From: an uncultured Verrucomicrobiota bacterium
GTDB taxonomy: Bacteria; Verrucomicrobiota; Kiritimatiellia; RFP12; UBA3636
Assembly (NCBI GenBank): GCA_949285835.1
Contig: CASEAR010000062.1
Coordinates: 1-49,479 of the forward strand
Direction of reading: 5' to 3'
DNA length: 49,479 nucleotides
Part shown: positions 35,689 through 44,338 of the stretch, piece after piece
Layout of the letters: each line of letters opens with the position of its first letter
How positions within the stretch are numbered: the stretch's first letter is position 1
The notes under the pieces: model-generated
Database searches by the model: none
What the model saw: only the letters and a program-made list of their open reading frames with translations
Told to the model about the DNA's origin: nothing
Made by a program: the position numbers and the translations under genes

Positions 35689-37068
35689 ATGGCTTGCCTT
35701 GCAGGCTTGAAAATTTCGCTGACGGCGGCAATGTTCTTTGCCGCCGCCGCTTCTGTTTTCGCACTCGGGCCGCATGAGGTCGCCGTCATCGTAAACGAAC
35801 GTTCCGTGGAGTCCGTCCTCATGGGGCGCTCATACTGCTCGCTGCGCGGTATCCCTGAGTGCAATCTTATACGTCTTGACATCCCGCGCGAGGTATACGA
35901 TCCTGCCTCGGAAGTCTCCGTATCTCCCGAGGAATTCACAAAGTACATATGGGAGCCGATCGCGGCCGGGCTCAAGAAAAACGGCATCCATGGTCAGGTG
36001 CTCGCATACGTGTTCTCGTGCGCGTTTCCGGCGAGAGTGGACACGCAGCCCGCCATATCCCTTACCGGGGCGGTATTCCTCAGAGGGAAGTTTGCCGATC
36101 CGTCCGAAGTTCAGAACGGCACTGCTTCATCGCCGCTTTTCTCGGGGCCTTTCGACAAGGACGGAGAAGCTGAAGACTCCGCATCCTTCGACCGCAAACG
36201 CGCAGAGCTGATGTTTTCCATGCCCATGCCCGCAATGATGCTCGCATTCACCGGCATTAATGGCGTCCCGTTCGACGCCGCGATGGCTTCTCTCACGCGA
36301 AGCGCCGGCGCAGACGCCACATTCCCGTCCGGCACTTTTTATTTTCACATCACCGACGATGTGCGTACGGAATGCCGCGTCTGGCAGTTTGAGAAAGCGG
36401 CGGAGCTTATACGCCAGTACGGCGCCAAAGCGGAAATATCCACCAACGCGCCTTCCGACCGGCTGCCCATCGCCGGATACATGACAGGATCGAGAACCGC
36501 ATCCCCCGGACAGATGAACATCCTCCCCGGCGCGTTCTGCGACAATCTCACCAGCTTCGGAGCGGCATTTGACCGCCGCGAACACACAAAGGCGACGGAA
36601 TGGCTCAAATACGGCGCCGCAGCTTCCGCAGGAACCGTCACGGAACCGTACGCCCTGTGGACAAAATTTCCGAATGCCGTAATTTTCAAGCACATGCTTT
36701 CCGGATGCACCGCCATCGAGAGCATCTATCAGTCCGTAAAATGCCCGCTGCAGTTATTGCCCGTCGGGGACCCGCTGTGCGCCCCGTGGGCTCCCAGACC
36801 GGAAGTCTCCATCGTATCAGAGGCAGAGGGCAAGCTCAGCGGGACGGCCGAGTTCTCCGCCGCCGTCCCCACGGAAGAAAAGAATGCCCGCCGGCTCTAT
36901 ACATGGCTGGTAGACGGGAAGCAGGCCGCGTCAGGCGGGAATTTTCGGCTGGATACGCGCGAGCTCCCCGACGGATATCACACCGTACGCCTAATCGTAC
37001 GGCAGAATCATGGAACCGTACGGATCCAGAATTATTCCGAGATCCGCATAACTACCGCCAATCCATGA
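35689..37068 (+). CDS. TIGR03790-family secreted protein
   Basis: A 459-residue protein with a signal peptide (about 1-25, hydrophobic core L-T-A-A-M-F-F-A-A-A-A-S-V-F-A). I recognise the TIGR03790 pattern from an early V-I-V-N-E-R-S-V-E-S-V-L-M-G-R-S-Y-C plus R-G-I-P-E-C-N, and from the late G-A-A-A-S-A-G-T-V-T-E-P-Y with L-Q-L-L-P-V-G-D-P-L-C-A-P-W. As I recall, this family occurs in genomes that encode exosortase-type sorting; its function is unknown. The last 100 residues look like an Ig-like beta domain. The ATG directly follows the efp stop without its own obvious ribosome site, so it is probably read by ribosomes finishing efp. Confidence 0.75.
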   Translation: MACLAGLKISLTAAMFFAAAASVFALGPHEVAVIVNERSVESVLMGRSYCSLRGIPECNLIRLDIPREVYDPASEVSVSPEEFTKYIWEPIAAGLKKNGIHGQVLAYVFSCAFPARVDTQPAISLTGAVFLRGKFADPSEVQNGTASSPLFSGPFDKDGEAEDSASFDRKRAELMFSMPMPAMMLAFTGINGVPFDAAMASLTRSAGADATFPSGTFYFHITDDVRTECRVWQFEKAAELIRQYGAKAEISTNAPSDRLPIAGYMTGSRTASPGQMNILPGAFCDNLTSFGAAFDRREHTKATEWLKYGAAASAGTVTEPYALWTKFPNAVIFKHMLSGCTAIESIYQSVKCPLQLLPVGDPLCAPWAPRPEVSIVSEAEGKLSGTAEFSAAVPTEEKNARRLYTWLVDGKQAASGGNFRLDTRELPDGYHTVRLIVRQNHGTVRIQNYSEIRITTANP

Positions 37069-37111
37069 ACACTGCGCCGCGGATCCGGGACGCAGAAGGA
37101 GGAAGGTGACA

Positions 37112-37864
37112 ATGAAAAATTTCGTTCCCATAATCCTCGCCTCCGCTCTGGCGCTATGTCAGGGATGCGGCAGAGAGCGGCTCTCAACAAGGACCGAGGC
37201 TGAGGCTCGCGAGGCCGCACAAAAGGACATGGTTTCGGCCTCTGCGCTTCAGGATGAGGGCAGACTGGAAGAGGCTAGAAACATGTTCGGCAAAATCGTA
37301 GCTGAACAGCCGACCAATGGACTCGCACGGCTCAGATATGCCATATTGCTGCAGGACGTCAGCCCAGCCGACCCCTACGCGGCGCTATGCCATTTCGACG
37401 CGTACCTCAAACTGCGTCCCGATGCTGAAAAAACGGCCCTCGTCAACGAAAGAATGCAGCAGCTCCGAAGGCAGATTGCCAGAAGATTCGATGCCGATCA
37501 CATAACCGACAACGAAAAGGCGCGTGACGAAGCCCTCGAGCAGATGCGGCTGCTGAACATCGAGCTTACAAACAAAAAAAACGAAATCGAGACTTTGAAA
37601 AAACGCCTCGAAAAAGTGGAAGAGGAAAACCGTTCCGTCCGGCACGAACTTGGGAGGCTCCAGCGGCATATAGACAACATCAGCTCGGGATTCCACGTCT
37701 CAGCACCCGCCACACGCACCTATAAGGTGGAAAAGGGAGACACGCTCTGGCGCATCGCCAGGGACATCCTTCAGGATCCGTCACGCAACGTCGAAATCGC
37801 CGTGCTCAATGGTATCGACACTGACACCCCCCTCGTGGAAGGTCAGGTTATTCTCATTCCATAG
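37112..37864 (+). CDS. LysM/coiled-coil lipoprotein with TPR-like start
   Basis: A 250-residue envelope protein. An N-terminal signal with an L-A-L-C-Q-G-C-G segment suggests a lipoprotein, though the lipobox is imperfect. A TPR-like helical region follows (about 35-110: A-S-A-L-Q-D-E-G-R-L-E-E-A-R-N-M-F-G-K-I), then a heptad coiled coil (about 140-195, rich in Lys/Glu/Leu). The C-terminal LysM domain (Y-K-V-E-K-G-D-T-L-W-R-I-A-R-D through E-G-Q-V-I-L-I-P) should bind peptidoglycan. ATG 37112 has GGAGGAAGG upstream. It lies 43 bases after the TIGR03790 gene. A role in tethering an outer layer to the wall is inferred. Confidence 0.8.
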   Translation: MKNFVPIILASALALCQGCGRERLSTRTEAEAREAAQKDMVSASALQDEGRLEEARNMFGKIVAEQPTNGLARLRYAILLQDVSPADPYAALCHFDAYLKLRPDAEKTALVNERMQQLRRQIARRFDADHITDNEKARDEALEQMRLLNIELTNKKNEIETLKKRLEKVEEENRSVRHELGRLQRHIDNISSGFHVSAPATRTYKVEKGDTLWRIARDILQDPSRNVEIAVLNGIDTDTPLVEGQVILIP

Positions 37865-37912
37865 CGTCCGCTTTTTTGTTTATGCGGCGATTGCAGACCG
37901 TAGCAGGATAAT

Positions 37913-38176
37913 ATGTTCGGCAAAAAGAAAAAACAACGTCTACCGCACGCGGAAATGTGCATAATGCCGCAGTCCGATGCCCCTGCCAGACGCAAACGCA
38001 GAAACGAGTACCTCGGAGGGGAAGACAGTCCCAGCGAGCTGCACAAATACGTGTCCGCAGGAAATATCGAGGACATGAGCGCAAAAAAGAACCGGCAGCG
38101 GCGCGTCCGCGGAGGAGTCGGCCCCGACACCGTCATAGCCGCCCTGCTTGCAGCGATATGGTTCTTTTTCAGATAA
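37913..38176 (+). CDS. Small basic protein with a C-terminal membrane tail
   Basis: An 87-residue frame starting M-F-G-K-K-K-K-Q-R with AGGA four bases before the ATG. It is very rich in Lys/Arg in its first two thirds and ends with one hydrophobic stretch (about 72-86, V-I-A-A-L-L-A-A-I-W-F-F-F), so it looks tail-anchored. I know no family for it. It fits the gap between the LysM lipoprotein and the chromate-type transporter, in the same direction, which supports it being a real gene. Confidence 0.55.
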   Translation: MFGKKKKQRLPHAEMCIMPQSDAPARRKRRNEYLGGEDSPSELHKYVSAGNIEDMSAKKNRQRRVRGGVGPDTVIAALLAAIWFFFR

Positions 38177-38214
38177 CGCCCGGTATTCCCGCCGCCACAT
38201 GAGGCACGGCCAGC

Positions 38215-38892
38215 ATGAACAACATCACTACTTCCCATCACAGTTCCGCCGGTACAGATGCCGCCGCGGCAGAATGCAGCCCCGCCGCTGACGCGGCAGG
38301 AGGACGCCAAAGCAAAGCCCGCATCTGCTTTATACTGTTCAGCGAGTTTTTCAAAATCGCCACATTTGTCGTGGGAGGAGGATTTGCCATTCTGCTTGTG
38401 GCAGACGACATTTTCGTCCATAAATACAAGTGGATACACGATGGCGAACTTGCCGATATGCTCGCCCTGATACAAACGGTGCCGGGGCTTACCGCAGGCA
38501 ACATAGCCATATACATAGGGTACCGCGCGGCGGGAGCCGCCGGCGCGTTCTGCGCTCTGTGCGGAGTGGCGATGCCCTCTTTTATCGTCATATCGATTGT
38601 AGCAATGGTATTCGACCGCATCCCCGTTCACAACAGATTTGTAAGCGGGGCATTTCTCGGCGTCAGAACGGCAATGACCGGCCTCACGGCGCTTACCCTC
38701 GTCCGCATATGGAAAAAAGCCGTTTCTGATCCGCTTCAGGCGCTTGTCTTCGCCGCCGGCGTCATCGCGGTATCGGTCTTTCACATCGGCCCCGGATGGC
38801 TGATAGGCTGCGGCATAATTTTTGGGCTGCTGTGTGCAGTCCTCGTTATAGACCGGGTGGAAAAAGCGGAATCCGACAGAAAGGACGGCTGA
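38215..38892 (+). CDS. Chromate-transporter-family half protein A
   Basis: A 225-residue membrane protein with one CHR domain. Diagnostic stretches are F-F-K-I-A-T-F-V-V-G-G-G-F-A-I-L near the start and T-V-P-G-L-T-A-G-N-I-A-I-Y-I-G-Y-R. About five to six hydrophobic segments follow. Short CHR proteins come as pairs encoded side by side, with the second gene directly after, as here. An Ala-rich N-terminal stretch (about 1-30) precedes the first helix. The family exports chromate in exchange for sulfate in some members; the true ion is not known here. Confidence 0.85.
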   Translation: MNNITTSHHSSAGTDAAAAECSPAADAAGGRQSKARICFILFSEFFKIATFVVGGGFAILLVADDIFVHKYKWIHDGELADMLALIQTVPGLTAGNIAIYIGYRAAGAAGAFCALCGVAMPSFIVISIVAMVFDRIPVHNRFVSGAFLGVRTAMTGLTALTLVRIWKKAVSDPLQALVFAAGVIAVSVFHIGPGWLIGCGIIFGLLCAVLVIDRVEKAESDRKDG

Positions 38893-38895
38893 CGA

Positions 38896-39498
38896 ATGCA
38901 GTACGTATACCTGTTCATGGTTTTCGCCGGATTCGGCTTCATGTGCCTGAGCGGAGGGGGCAGCCTCACACAATTCTACATAGACGAACTGGTCATCCGC
39001 AGAGCCTGGATGACGTTGGACGAACTCGGCAATTTTATGGCGGTTTCCCAATCGACCCCGGGTCCGATCGGCGTGAATCTGGCGACGTTCATAGGCTTTA
39101 AGGAACTCGGACTTCTCGGCGGGCTGTGCGCTACAATCGGCCTCCTTGCACCATCATTTTTCATGATGACAATCGTCGTCAGATCATACTCAAAATGGTC
39201 CTCCAAACCATGGCTCAAAGGCATAATGTACGGCATAAAACCAGTGACCGCCGCTCTGGTATTCACCGCATTTATAGCCTTTCTCGGCATGTCTCTGCTC
39301 TCGGGGCAGTTTCCGGCAGACTCTCTCGCAAAATTCGTCTTTGCCGGGGGCACCCGCCCTCAAATGCCATCGCTGCGGTGGGAAATGGTTCCCGTTTTCA
39401 TCTGCTCCATCATTCTGCTGCAGACAAAAAAAGCCGGGATATTTCAAGTGATCCTGCTTTCCGCCGCCGCGGGAGCCGTACTTGAAGCCTTCAAATAA
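38896..39498 (+). CDS. Chromate-transporter-family half protein B
   Basis: A 200-residue partner of the preceding gene, starting three bases after its stop. It has one CHR domain: F-M-V-F-A-G-F-G-F-M-C-L-S-G-G-G-S-L-T-Q-F-Y-I, then Q-S-T-P-G-P-I-G-V-N-L-A-T-F-I-G-F-K. About five membrane segments are visible. The two halves would insert in opposite orientation to form one transporter, as known for paired short CHR proteins. Confidence 0.85.
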   Translation: MQYVYLFMVFAGFGFMCLSGGGSLTQFYIDELVIRRAWMTLDELGNFMAVSQSTPGPIGVNLATFIGFKELGLLGGLCATIGLLAPSFFMMTIVVRSYSKWSSKPWLKGIMYGIKPVTAALVFTAFIAFLGMSLLSGQFPADSLAKFVFAGGTRPQMPSLRWEMVPVFICSIILLQTKKAGIFQVILLSAAAGAVLEAFK

Positions 39499-39530
39499 CG
39501 CCGAAAAACTGCTGCAGCGGAGAACAACGC

Positions 39531-40841
39531 ATGATCTGCCGGAATCAGCTTACACCAATGCAGATGAGAAGGTCCCAGAGGAACCTTTACTTCTTCAACA
39601 TCGTAAACGGCATATCGTATATGTGCCTTGGCGAGACGGTGATCATACTCCTTGCCATACGGCTTGACTGCCCGGACTGGACCGCCGCCGTACTCGGCGC
39701 CATGATTTACTTCGGCTTCACACTGCTTCCGCTGGGAAGGCCCATGACCGCCAGATACGGAGCGGCGGCCACGCAAGCCCTGTGTTGGGTGGCGAGAAAC
39801 ATCGCGGCCGTCGCTGTCGCATCGTCAACACTCTGGCACATTCTCGGACTGGAATGGCTCAAACTCGCCTCGCTCATCGCCGGAGCATACCTGTTCTACG
39901 GATTCAGGGCGGCAGGCGTCGTCATGTCGCAGCCACTGATAGGCGACATCTGCATCGAAAACGACAGGGCGAAGGTACTGGCGGTGTCGGGCGGATTTTT
40001 CTACTCTTTCTGCCTTCTGACGCTTATTCTGGTGATCGTCGTTGTCAACAGTTCTCCGTCAATGTGGACGCTCTCTTCGCTTATCCTTTTCGGTTCCGCA
40101 ATGGGCGTGACCGCATCGAGGTTTACAAAAAAAATCGACGAAACCGAAGCGCTTAGGGATTCCGCGCGCAAACCGCTGTACGATGAGCTTGTTGAGGCCG
40201 CACACAACCCGTCTCTAAAAAAACTGCTTGCCGTGGGATTCGCTTCCAGTTTTGCGCAAATCCTTATAACATCGGTTTCCACCGTCACTCTCAAGCGCGG
40301 ATACGGTCTCTCCGATACATCCGCCCTTTTATACTCTCTGGCGCTCTTTGCCGCAAGCGCGGCATCCTCATTCCTTACCGGGGCCGTCTCCCGTAAAATA
40401 GGACCGCGCAAAACCATGTTTTATATATACTCGCTGTTCATCGCCGCACCGGCGCTGTGGCTCATCTCGGACATGAGCGGAGCTCCGTCCGTGCCCGTGT
40501 GTATACTCATCTTCGCCGCAATCGGAGCCGGAAATGTGGGCATGAACAACACAATCGCGCATTATTTTCTGCAAACCGTACCGACTTCGAACCGAATAGC
40601 GGCTTCCACCGTCCTCAACGTAGTTACCGGTGCGGCCGCCGGCATCGCCGGGATTGCAGTCTCCGCATGCCTGCTGCACGCCGCATCTGCCGGAAGCGCA
40701 GCGGGCTTCCCCCTCGATTCTTACATGCGGTACTTCAAAATGACGCTGTTTTTCATCATCCCCGGAATCGTCGCCATATTCAGGCTCACACCGCTCCCCG
40801 AGGAAAAACGGCGCATAAAAAGGCTCTGGCCGCACGTATAG
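39531..40841 (+). CDS. Major facilitator superfamily transporter
   Basis: A 436-residue protein with about twelve hydrophobic helices in two sets of six and a charged central loop (about 205-235, T-K-K-I-D-E-T-E-A-L-R-D-S-A-R-K). A motif-A-like G-A-V-S-R-K-I-G-P-R-K-T stands between helices 8 and 9 in the second half. ATG 39531 has CGGAGA seven bases upstream; further ATGs at 39558 and 39564 are possible starts (M-Q-M-R-R-S-Q-R). The substrate cannot be told. It follows the CHR pair after 32 bases and may share its transcript. Confidence 0.8.
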   Translation: MICRNQLTPMQMRRSQRNLYFFNIVNGISYMCLGETVIILLAIRLDCPDWTAAVLGAMIYFGFTLLPLGRPMTARYGAAATQALCWVARNIAAVAVASSTLWHILGLEWLKLASLIAGAYLFYGFRAAGVVMSQPLIGDICIENDRAKVLAVSGGFFYSFCLLTLILVIVVVNSSPSMWTLSSLILFGSAMGVTASRFTKKIDETEALRDSARKPLYDELVEAAHNPSLKKLLAVGFASSFAQILITSVSTVTLKRGYGLSDTSALLYSLALFAASAASSFLTGAVSRKIGPRKTMFYIYSLFIAAPALWLISDMSGAPSVPVCILIFAAIGAGNVGMNNTIAHYFLQTVPTSNRIAASTVLNVVTGAAAGIAGIAVSACLLHAASAGSAAGFPLDSYMRYFKMTLFFIIPGIVAIFRLTPLPEEKRRIKRLWPHV

Positions 40842-40986
40842 GCCCTCCCCTGCCGCATTTGCTGAAGCTCGCGGCGCCGGATATCTCCGCCTCCGCCCTC
40901 ATCTTTATCACGGAGCGCCGCGCTTTCAGAAAAAAGGATTTGCGCCGCCTTGCCCGGTTCCGTAAATGAAACATGAAAACCCGGCA

Positions 40987-41016
40987 TTGACTCATGCGGC
41001 CGCTAACTGCTACATT
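40987..41016 (+). promoter_or_regulatory. Candidate promoter of the tRNA nucleotidyltransferase gene
   Basis: TTGACT (40987-40992), an 18-base spacer and TACATT (41011-41016). It would give a leader of about 310 bases before the ATG at 41334. That leader (41020-41333) shows no gene of its own that I trust. Confidence 0.5.
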
Positions 41017-41333
41017 ACCCGTCCTGAATGCCCATTTTGAACACTTAATGCGAATGCGTGTCGCAGGAACACTGCAATGATCGACAACACCCCTGCAAGG
41101 CCCGGAACAGCTTCCGATGAAAGAGCCGCGCTCCAGCACTTCCGCTCCGGCATCGACCTGCCCGGCTTGCGCTGCTACCCGGGAACAAATCATGCGGTAC
41201 GGCTGGCGGGGAAGCTGCGAACATGTCAGCCCGACGCATCGTCACCGCCGGTTCCGGCGTGAAAACCGGCGACAGCCGTACGCATTGCGGCACGCTTCGC
41301 TTCAGAACACACTTTCGAAAAGGATGCTGCCGC

Positions 41334-42746
41334 ATGGACAATCTGATTCACACAACACTTCCGGCCTCTGCCGGATTCGACCCCAAAGCGCTCAAAATCG
41401 CCAAGCTGTGCAAAGCCTCCGGCGGCAGAGCCTTCTTTGTCGGAGGATGCGTCAGAGACTCTGTCCTCGGCCTGCACCCATCGGACACGGACATCGAAGT
41501 GTACGGCATGTCCGCGGATGCGCTTTACAAAGCCCTGACATCGGAGTTTCAGGTGCAGCTGGTCGGCGCATCGTTCGGGGTCTTTAAGATCTCCGGACAC
41601 GACATAGACGTCTCTATACCGCGCACAGAAAATAAAATCGGGAAAAAACACAGTGATTTTCAGGTAAGCGTCCAACCGGAAATCCCGTTCCGTGAGGCAG
41701 CGGAAAGACGCGACTTCACAATAAACTCCATTATGTACGATCCGCTCTCCAACGAGCTTATAGACCCATGGAACGGATTGTCCGACCTGAAAAACGGCGT
41801 GCTCAGGCACGTAAGTGAAAAATTCCAGGAAGATCCGCTGCGGGTCCTCCGGGCAATGCAGTTCATCTCGCGATTTGAACTCACCGCCGCCCCGGAGACG
41901 GTCGCGGTCTGCCGCTCAATGAGTCAAGAAGGCCTTTCCAGAGAACGACTTGCCGGGGAATGGGAGAAAATGCTCCTCAAGGGCACCCGCATGGCCGAGG
42001 CTCTGAGGTTCCTCCGCAATTGCGGATGGCTCAAATGGTATCCGGAACTCGAAAGCCTTGTCGAATGCCCGCAGGATACGGTTCACCACCCGGAAGGCAG
42101 CGTGTGGGAGCACACCATTCTCGCAGCGGATCACATCCCATGCGTAAGACGCGGTGTAAAGTCCGACGATCTCGCCGTGGCAGTGTCCGTACTCTGCCAC
42201 GATTTCGGCAAACCCTCGACCACAAAAAAACTTCCGGACGGACGGATAATAAGCTATATGCATGAGATATCGGCAGACGACCAAATCAGCAGCTTTATCC
42301 AGAGGCTGTGGAACATGCAGGATCTGAAAACACTTGTGCTGCGACTGGTCCGGGCACATATGAGACCTGTAAGCCTCGTTGTCGCAAAAGCATCAGACAA
42401 GGCATACAGGAAGCTTGCCGCGGAAGTAATGAGGCCGGACCTTCTCTCGGATCTGGTGGAATGCGATTTGTCGGCATCCGGCAAAGGAATCGCCAAAAAT
42501 ATGGAACTGGTTTCAGAATTCAGATCAATTCTTGCCAGACTGTCCATAGGATCAGCGCCACCGGTGCCGTTTGTCACAGGGGCGCACGTCATCGAACGCG
42601 GAATTTCCCAGGGGCCGGAAGTGGGAGAAATCCTCCGCACACTTTATGACGCGCAGCTCGCCGGGAAATTCACCGATCTGGATGGAGCAATTAAATACCT
42701 TGACAAGGTAATTGCGACAAGAAAAAAACAGTCCAGCCTTACGTAA
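41334..42746 (+). CDS. tRNA nucleotidyltransferase/poly(A) polymerase family with HD domain
   Basis: A 470-residue class-II nucleotidyltransferase. The head motif F-F-V-G-G-C-V-R-D-S-V-L-G is followed by the metal-binding D-T-D-I-E-V-Y (usually D-x-D), R-R-D-F-T-I-N-S-I and D-P-L-R-V-L-R-A-M-Q-F. The C-terminal half contains an HD phosphohydrolase domain with V-W-E-H-T-I-L-A and L-C-H-D-F-G-K-P. The family adds or repairs the 3' CCA of tRNAs or makes poly(A) tails. All three tRNAs in this window already encode CCA, so repair is more likely than synthesis. ATG 41334 fits the family start; the frame is open farther upstream to ATG 41223. Confidence 0.88.
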   Translation: MDNLIHTTLPASAGFDPKALKIAKLCKASGGRAFFVGGCVRDSVLGLHPSDTDIEVYGMSADALYKALTSEFQVQLVGASFGVFKISGHDIDVSIPRTENKIGKKHSDFQVSVQPEIPFREAAERRDFTINSIMYDPLSNELIDPWNGLSDLKNGVLRHVSEKFQEDPLRVLRAMQFISRFELTAAPETVAVCRSMSQEGLSRERLAGEWEKMLLKGTRMAEALRFLRNCGWLKWYPELESLVECPQDTVHHPEGSVWEHTILAADHIPCVRRGVKSDDLAVAVSVLCHDFGKPSTTKKLPDGRIISYMHEISADDQISSFIQRLWNMQDLKTLVLRLVRAHMRPVSLVVAKASDKAYRKLAAEVMRPDLLSDLVECDLSASGKGIAKNMELVSEFRSILARLSIGSAPPVPFVTGAHVIERGISQGPEVGEILRTLYDAQLAGKFTDLDGAIKYLDKVIATRKKQSSLT

Positions 42747-42812
42747 AATCGGACAAAACCCCTTCGTCCGGCAAAAACGCGAAGGCCAGAAGCGCCGCAA
42801 TCCCGGGATAAT

Positions 42813-42854
42813 CCACGCGTCGCCGCCGGGAAAACGGCGGCGACGATTCCGTGG
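42813..42854 (+). other. Long GC hairpin after the nucleotidyltransferase gene
   Basis: CGTCGCCGCC (42818-42827) pairs with GGCGGCGACG (42836-42845), extended by CCACG/CGTGG (42813-42817, 42850-42854) across a 4-base bulge. There is no T tract on either side. It may mark the 3' end of the plus-strand transcript. Confidence 0.5.
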
Positions 42855-43024
42855 CAGGGAGCGCTTGGGCTGGGCCGAGTCTGGAGCACGGACTTGCCTG
42901 AAACGCTGAGAAACAGCCGCTTTCTGACGGGCAGATACACGCGCTGCGGTTTTTCTTTACCGGCAAAGCCCCATGCCTGACGATTAAAACCGGCGAAAAT
43001 GAAAGTTCATGAACACGGAGAACG

Positions 43025-43060
43025 AAAAAGCGCGGCGGCAAGACATCCCTGCCACCGCGC
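43025..43060 (-). terminator. Second terminator of the thrH-ABC-parvulin operon
   Basis: On the minus strand an 11-bp stem with one G-U pair (43060-43050 with 43040-43030) is followed by TTTTTCG. Confidence 0.8.
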
Positions 43061-43090
43061 AATTGAACTTCAGCAATGGGCTGTTAAACA

Positions 43091-43137
43091 GAAAAGCGGG
43101 AAAGAAGCGGCCCATATTCAGCGGCGTTCTTTCCCGC
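43091..43137 (-). terminator. First terminator of the thrH-ABC-parvulin operon
   Basis: On the minus strand GCGGGAAAGAA (43137-43127) pairs with TTCTTTCCCGC (43106-43096) around a 20-base loop and is followed by TTTTC (43095-43091). It lies 42 bases past the parvulin stop and about 30 bases before the second terminator. Confidence 0.65.
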
Positions 43138-43178
43138 ACGCGCCCTCTTGCGGGACGGCTGTCCGATTCAGAGGAGGC

Positions 43179-44306
43179 TTACCTCGCCCAGCCCGGGAGC
43201 TCACGCGGCTCCGGAGAAGGCTCTTCCTCACCGGATTCAGACGGAGCGGGCTCCGCTTTCACAGGCTCGGAAACCACCGTTTTCTCGAGAATCTCGATCT
43301 TGGCGGAGTCCTCGATCTTCTGCATGAACTCCATTTGCGCACGGCGCGTCGCTTCCGCAGTCATACCGGACTTCAGCATCTCCTTAACGTCCTCGAACTT
43401 CACAGGGCCGCCTTCGTCACGGCTTTCCACGAGAATCAAATGCCATCCGAACTGCGTTTTTACGGGCTTGCCGACCTTGCCGATCTCCTGAGAGAAAGCC
43501 GCGTCCTCAAACTCCTTTACCATCTGCCCGCGTCCGAAACGTCCCAGACTCCCTTTGGAGGCTTTTCCGCTCGGGCAGTCGGAGTTTTCCTCCGCCAGTT
43601 TGCCGAAATCCGCGCCGTTTACAAGCTGATCATACAGCCCGTCAATCTTCTTCTTCGCTTCCGCATCGTCTTCGCCCTCCTCAACTTTCACGAGGATATG
43701 ACTTGCAGTAACGGACGGCTGATTCGTAGCGGCGGAGGGGTCCTGTGCGATAATCTCGTCGAACCTGGCTTTCACGTCATCATCCGAAATTTCCGGAGTT
43801 TTTACGTTTTTCTCGATCAGTTTTTTGAAACGGACGTCACGTGTCACCATCTCCTTTACAGAGGCCACGTCCTGCCCCATTCTCTGAGCAAGGCTCTCGA
43901 AAGAAACATCCGGCCCTGCATTTTCCTTGAGAAAATCCAACACTTCCGCATCGGTTACGGATACCCCCTCCTTGTCGCACTCCCGGTCAAGAAGCGCCGC
44001 GGTCACGAGCTGCTTCAGGGCGCTGTCACGGAGCTGCACCAGCTGCTCAGGCTGAAGAACGAACCCCGGCATGGACTGAGAGATGGACTTGGTCATCAAA
44101 TTCACCAGCTCATCCACCTCTGAGGTTTCAATCTTTATTGTCCCGTCTATTACAGCCGAAACACCTCCCTCCGCTGAAACGGAAACAGGCTCCTTTGCGG
44201 AATCCGACTCCAAAACGGCATTCGTCGACGCCTCATCCCCGGCAAACGAACAACCTGCAAGCCCGGCCGCGAATGCGGCAGCTGCAAAAAACTTCACTAT
44301 TTTCAT
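43179..44306 (-). CDS. Parvulin-type peptidyl-prolyl isomerase lipoprotein
   Basis: A 375-residue periplasmic folding factor of the PrsA/SurA kind. The signal peptide ends in the lipobox L-A-G-C (about residue 18). An N-terminal SurA-like helical domain (V-T-A-A-L-L-D-R-E-C-D-K-E-G-V-S-V) is followed by the parvulin domain. That domain runs from A-S-H-I-L-V-K-V-E through G-R-F-G-R-G-Q-M-V-K-E-F-E-D-A-A-F-S to T-Q-F-G-W-H-L-I-L-V. The C-terminal 40 residues are Glu/Pro/Ser-rich. ATG 44306 has AGGAG nine bases upstream. It is last in the ABC operon, 32 bases after the ATPase, and is followed by two terminators. Confidence 0.88.
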   Translation of the reverse strand: MKIVKFFAAAAFAAGLAGCSFAGDEASTNAVLESDSAKEPVSVSAEGGVSAVIDGTIKIETSEVDELVNLMTKSISQSMPGFVLQPEQLVQLRDSALKQLVTAALLDRECDKEGVSVTDAEVLDFLKENAGPDVSFESLAQRMGQDVASVKEMVTRDVRFKKLIEKNVKTPEISDDDVKARFDEIIAQDPSAATNQPSVTASHILVKVEEGEDDAEAKKKIDGLYDQLVNGADFGKLAEENSDCPSGKASKGSLGRFGRGQMVKEFEDAAFSQEIGKVGKPVKTQFGWHLILVESRDEGGPVKFEDVKEMLKSGMTAEATRRAQMEFMQKIEDSAKIEILEKTVVSEPVKAEPAPSESGEEEPSPEPRELPGWAR

Positions 44307-44338
44307 TTTATACGTCTCCTGTTTTTCGTTTATGAAAT

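Noticed and set aside
41117-41587. Alternative-frame plus-strand gene with a C-P-A-C motif before the nucleotidyltransferase
   Set aside because: It continues deep into the nucleotidyltransferase gene in another frame and turns into a low-complexity Arg/Gln-rich sequence.
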